Assembly (NCBI RefSeq): GCF_042747725.1
Contig: NZ_JBHZGO010000101.1
Coordinates: 62,001 to 126,000, forward strand
Length of the DNA: 64,000 nt
Source: FACHB-T130 sp042747725
GTDB lineage: Bacteria > Cyanobacteriota > Cyanobacteriia > Cyanobacteriales > FACHB-T130
Reading direction: 5' to 3'
This document shows, one piece after another, positions 61,550 to 64,000 of the stretch. A model generated the notes under the pieces. That model saw only the letters and a list, made by a program, of their open reading frames with translations. It ran no database searches and had not been told where the DNA came from. Position 1 is the stretch's first letter; the number at the start of each line of letters is the position of its first letter. Made by a program: the position numbers and the translations under genes.

Positions 61550-61649
61550 GGGGATAACACACCTAATTCACGCGGTGTAGAACTTTCTGTATTTCTCCCC
61601 CAATTCATCGGGCGGTTCATACGGCAAACCTAAATCAGTGTGTGTAGAA

Positions 61650-61970
61650 ATGAAATTAATGAGCAGCACAGTTTCTGACATCGCAGTGAAAACTATCAAC
61701 GGTGAAGATAAGCAACTTTCCGAGTATGGCGGAAACGTAATTTTAATCATGAATGTGGCTTCCCAGTGCGGCTACACACCTCAATACAAAGGATTGGAGC
61801 AGTTAAACCAATAAGTATCGGGATAAGTGATTGCACCTACGGGAAATGTTTCTTGTTTTGAGAAATTCTTAGCCAGCAAGCAAGGTGAAGTAGTGGCTCG
61901 ATTTAATAGCAGCGTGAAGCCAGATTCACTAGAATTGATTGCAGCTATTGAGCGGGAATTAGCCAAGTAA
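61650..61970 (+). pseudogene. Glutathione peroxidase relic with internal deletion and stops
   Basis: A 107-codon frame in one phase throughout. The N-terminal part (VSDIAVKTINGEDKQLSEYG, NVILIMNVASQCGYTPQYKG) carries the active-site cysteine; the C-terminal part (EKFLASKQGEVVARFNSSVK, DSLELIAAIERELAK) is the end of the fold. Between them are two in-frame stops (at about 61812 and 61824) and a loss of about 50-60 residues, including the Gln and Trp of the active site. The start is the ATG at 61650. It is upstream of the DUF1824 gene. Confidence 0.85.
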
Positions 61971-61982
61971 GGCAAGAAATTT

Positions 61983-62411
61983 ATGTCTATCCAAAATTCG
62001 TCAAATTTAACTGTTCAACAAGCGCATAAAATTCTCAAAACTTTCGACTGCCTGAAGATAAATTCAAGTGAGAATGCACCAAATAAAGATTCAATTCGTC
62101 AAGCGCTACTTTTGGTAACTGAGCTTTCTGATAACCAAATACTAGGAATTTGTGCCGATACAGCAGAGCAAGGCATTGGAGTTTTAAAAACCTATGCAAC
62201 TGCTTTGGGTTATGAAGTTAATCAGGATTTAGCTACTATTGATGGCTCTGTTTATATCAAATTTAACCCCAAAACTAACTTGTGTTATCTCGATTCTTAC
62301 ATAGGAGAACATCGCGGAGTTTTGGTGTCCTGCCAGTCTGCGGATGAAGACGGAATTAACGAGATGTACGGTCATTTGCCCCTAGATTTATTTACATCGG
62401 AATCTTCATGA
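61983..62411 (+). CDS. DUF1824 protein
   Basis: A 142-aa protein of the cyanobacterial DUF1824 family: LTVQQAHKILKTFDCLKINS at the start, LLVTELSDNQILGICADTAEQG, KTYATALGY and YIKFNPKTNLCYLDSYIGEHRGVLVSCQ. Function unknown. It overlaps the next gene by 4 bases, so the two are translated together. Confidence 0.82.
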   Translation: MSIQNSSNLTVQQAHKILKTFDCLKINSSENAPNKDSIRQALLLVTELSDNQILGICADTAEQGIGVLKTYATALGYEVNQDLATIDGSVYIKFNPKTNLCYLDSYIGEHRGVLVSCQSADEDGINEMYGHLPLDLFTSESS

Positions 62412-63229
62412 ACGTTGCAATTATTGGCTGTGGTTATGTGGGTAAGGCAGTTGCCCAATATTGGCGTCAAGAGTTGGGATTTACTGTCGCCGCAACCACA
62501 ACTTCTCCCGAACGAATTTCAGAATTAGAAGCAGTTGCCCAACGAGTCGTAGTCGTAAAAGGCGACGATTTCGCAAGTCTACAATCGGTGCTGGAAAATC
62601 AGGATACTGTACTGCTGAGTATTGGAGCAAAAAATGCCCATGTTTACGAACAAACTTATTTAAAGATTGCCCATAACTTAGTCTCAGTCTTGAAACAAAC
62701 TCCTTCGGTGCGACAGCTAATCTACACAGGGAGTTATGCTGTCTATGGCGATAAAAATGGGGAGTGGGTGGATGAAGAATCACCCGTTGCACCTGCTAAC
62801 CAAAATGGTCATATCCTCTGCGATACCGAGCAAGTATTGCTATCAGCATCCACTGAAAAGCTAGGCGTTTGTATCCTCCGTTTAGGCGGGATTCATGGGT
62901 CAGGTCGTGAATTATCTAAAATATTTAGTCGAGTTGTCGGTACAACTCGTCCTGGAAACGGCGAGGACACAACAAATTGGATTCACCTGGATGACATTGT
63001 TGCTGCTATCGAGTTTGTCCGCAAGCACCAATTGCAAGGCATTTACAACTTAGTGGATGATGCACATTTGACCTATCGGGAACTTCTTGACCGAGTGTGC
63101 GAACAACATAAGCTACCCAAAGTTTTTTGGGATGAATCCCAGAAAAGTGTTCGACCTTACAATGCGCGAGTGTCAAATCAGAAGCTAAAAGCAGCCGGGT
63201 TTGAATTAAGTCATCCGGAAACGATATGA
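62408..63229 (+). CDS. NAD(P)-dependent epimerase/SDR family protein (YeeZ-like)
   Basis: A 273-aa extended short-chain dehydrogenase-like protein. The dinucleotide motif is AIIGCGYVGKAVA (GxGxxG). TGSYAVYGDKNGEWVDEESP carries a likely active-site region and CILRLGGIHGSGREL the nucleotide-sugar side. It lacks the classical YxxxK in the usual place, as in some YeeZ proteins. The substrate is unknown. It starts 4 bases inside the DUF1824 gene. Confidence 0.82.
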   Translation: MNVAIIGCGYVGKAVAQYWRQELGFTVAATTTSPERISELEAVAQRVVVVKGDDFASLQSVLENQDTVLLSIGAKNAHVYEQTYLKIAHNLVSVLKQTPSVRQLIYTGSYAVYGDKNGEWVDEESPVAPANQNGHILCDTEQVLLSASTEKLGVCILRLGGIHGSGRELSKIFSRVVGTTRPGNGEDTTNWIHLDDIVAAIEFVRKHQLQGIYNLVDDAHLTYRELLDRVCEQHKLPKVFWDESQKSVRPYNARVSNQKLKAAGFELSHPETI

Positions 63230-63323
63230 ATGGAAAGTTGGTGATTGATGCTATGTGAAACTTTCCGGGTTCCCTCCTTTTAAACTGGATTAGGTGGATT
63301 TAAGTTTGTGTAATTGACATTTT

Positions 63324-63355
63324 GATCCCTCCAACCCTCCTTTTTAAGAGGGATC
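63324..63355 (+). terminator. Hairpin GATCCCTCC...GGGATC, possible terminator
   Basis: GATCCCTC pairs with GAGGGATC with a pyrimidine-rich loop (CAACCCTCCTTTTTAA). It follows the epimerase gene and precedes the aminotransferase gene, and is a relative of the GGGGGATC repeat at 20760-20790. No T-run follows, so it may be only a repeat. Confidence 0.4.
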
Positions 63356-63425
63356 AGAAAAACGTAATTATCGAATTTTGAATACTATGCAATATGCACA
63401 ATAAACCCTAAATGATGAGTTTTTT

Positions 63426-64000
63426 ATGCTTACTGAATCTTCTCGGATGCAGGCGGTACAGTCGCCAATTATTCCCGTTATTGGAGAATTGATTCGTAGC
63501 TGTCCGGGAACGATTTCCCTGGGACAAGGCGTTGCTTATTATAGTCCGCCGCCAGAAGCGATCGCGCAACTGTCCCATTTCCTGGCAGATCCGGAGAATC
63601 ACAAGTACAAACCCGTGCAAGGTATCTCGCCGTTGCTGGAGGCGATCGCTCAAAAATTAAAATTTGAGAACGCTATTGACATAAATGCTGAGAACTGCAT
63701 TGTGGTCACGGCTGGTAGTAACATGGCGTTCATAAATGTGGTGTTAGCGATCGCAAATCCTGGCGATGAGATTATTCTCCAAACGCCTTATTACTTCAAC
63801 CAGGAGATGGCAATTACAATGGCGAGTTGTCGTCCGGTTCTTGTAGCGACGGATGAGAATTATCAACTACGTCCGGAGGCGATTCGGCAAGCAATTACCG
63901 AAAAAACGCGGGCAGTTGTGACAATTTCACCCAATAATCCCACAGGAGCCGTGTATTCGGAAGCAGCATTGCGGGAAGTGAATCAAATTTGCCGCGATCG
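63426..64000 (+). CDS. Pyridoxal-phosphate aminotransferase, start only
   Basis: An open frame of 191 codons that runs to the window's end. ATG at 63426 gives MLTESSRMQAVQSPIIPV, then TISLGQGVAYYSPPPEA, KYKPVQGISPLLEAI, VTAGSNMAFINVVLAIANPG, LQTPYYFNQEMAITMA and TISPNNPTGAVYSEA, a class I/II aminotransferase pattern (kynurenine or glutamine transaminase-like side). The Schiff-base lysine is beyond the window. About 200 bases downstream of the epimerase. Confidence 0.85.
   Translation, partial: MLTESSRMQAVQSPIIPVIGELIRSCPGTISLGQGVAYYSPPPEAIAQLSHFLADPENHKYKPVQGISPLLEAIAQKLKFENAIDINAENCIVVTAGSNMAFINVVLAIANPGDEIILQTPYYFNQEMAITMASCRPVLVATDENYQLRPEAIRQAITEKTRAVVTISPNNPTGAVYSEAALREVNQICRD

Overview
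The window is chromosomal DNA of a cyanobacterium. Evidence: the HIP1 octamer GCGATCGC occurs dozens of times. Many genes belong to cyanobacterial or plastid families (CruA-type lycopene cyclase, DUF760, DUF2499/DUF3593 pair, DUF1824, DUF1400 hydrolase, TIGR02450 Trp-rich protein, Ycf29/Rre1-like regulator, CsaB, class III cyclases with large sensor regions). The intergenic DNA carries the short tandem heptamers, palindromes and small inverted-repeat elements typical of filamentous cyanobacteria. A filamentous Oscillatoriales-type genome is my inference; no rRNA, tRNA or CRISPR array was seen.

Layout. 1-5.7 kb: end of murC, murB, a YbaB/EbfC nucleoid protein, a membrane-anchored SGNH hydrolase, a low-molecular-weight phosphatase, a LuxR-type response regulator and an HpcH-type aldolase. 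5.9-9.3 kb: a 2OG-Fe dioxygenase, pgi and a RelE/ParE-like pair. 9.4-14.6 kb: a branched-chain/neutral amino-acid ABC permease and ATPase, two alpha/beta hydrolases, a CAP-domain lipoprotein and an RNase D-like exonuclease. 14.6-18.6 kb: rhodanese-like protein, an AT-rich gap with a perfect 27-bp hairpin and a 31-aa membrane ORF, DUF760, scpB, and an ABC ATPase gene that has lost its catalytic middle. 18.6-26 kb: Rpn-like nuclease, S9 peptidase, truB, DUF1400 hydrolase. 26-29 kb: a 1017-aa CyaC-like hybrid kinase/adenylate cyclase. 29.8-33.7 kb: argF, lexA with a LexA box, AmpG-like transporter, GNAT. 33.7-42.9 kb: a zinc-ribbon Pro-rich protein, HEAT protein, family 4 uracil-DNA glycosylase, phosphoribosyltransferase, aldo/keto reductase, class I fructose-bisphosphate aldolase, aminotransferase. 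42.9-45.5 kb: a VapBC-type locus whose toxin is split by a 101-bp inverted-repeat element, then a DAHP synthase. 45.8-49.2 kb: a two-gene RecQ helicase-phosphoribosyltransferase plus DprA-like module, the best candidate for a defence or DNA-processing system here. 49.3-56 kb: gamma-glutamyltransferase, acylphosphatase, CPBP protease, a haem-binding-motif adenylate cyclase, DUF2499/DUF3593, csaB. 56-64 kb: GNAT relic, coiled-coil protein, CruA gene carrying a 33-unit heptamer array inside its reading frame, PAP2 phosphatase, glutathione peroxidase relic, DUF1824, epimerase, and the start of an aminotransferase running off the window.

The strongest threads are (i) a family of about 100-bp elements with TATAGCAATCCTATTTGA ends at three intergenic sites plus one copy that split a PIN-domain toxin gene; (ii) repeats that have entered coding sequence in frame (cruA, S9 peptidase); (iii) several decaying genes (ABC ATPase, GPX, RimL-type GNAT, DUF1963 fragment); (iv) the RecQ-PRTase/DprA module. 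Most single-copy genes are ordinary housekeeping functions for cell wall synthesis, sugar metabolism, amino-acid synthesis, DNA repair and cAMP signalling.
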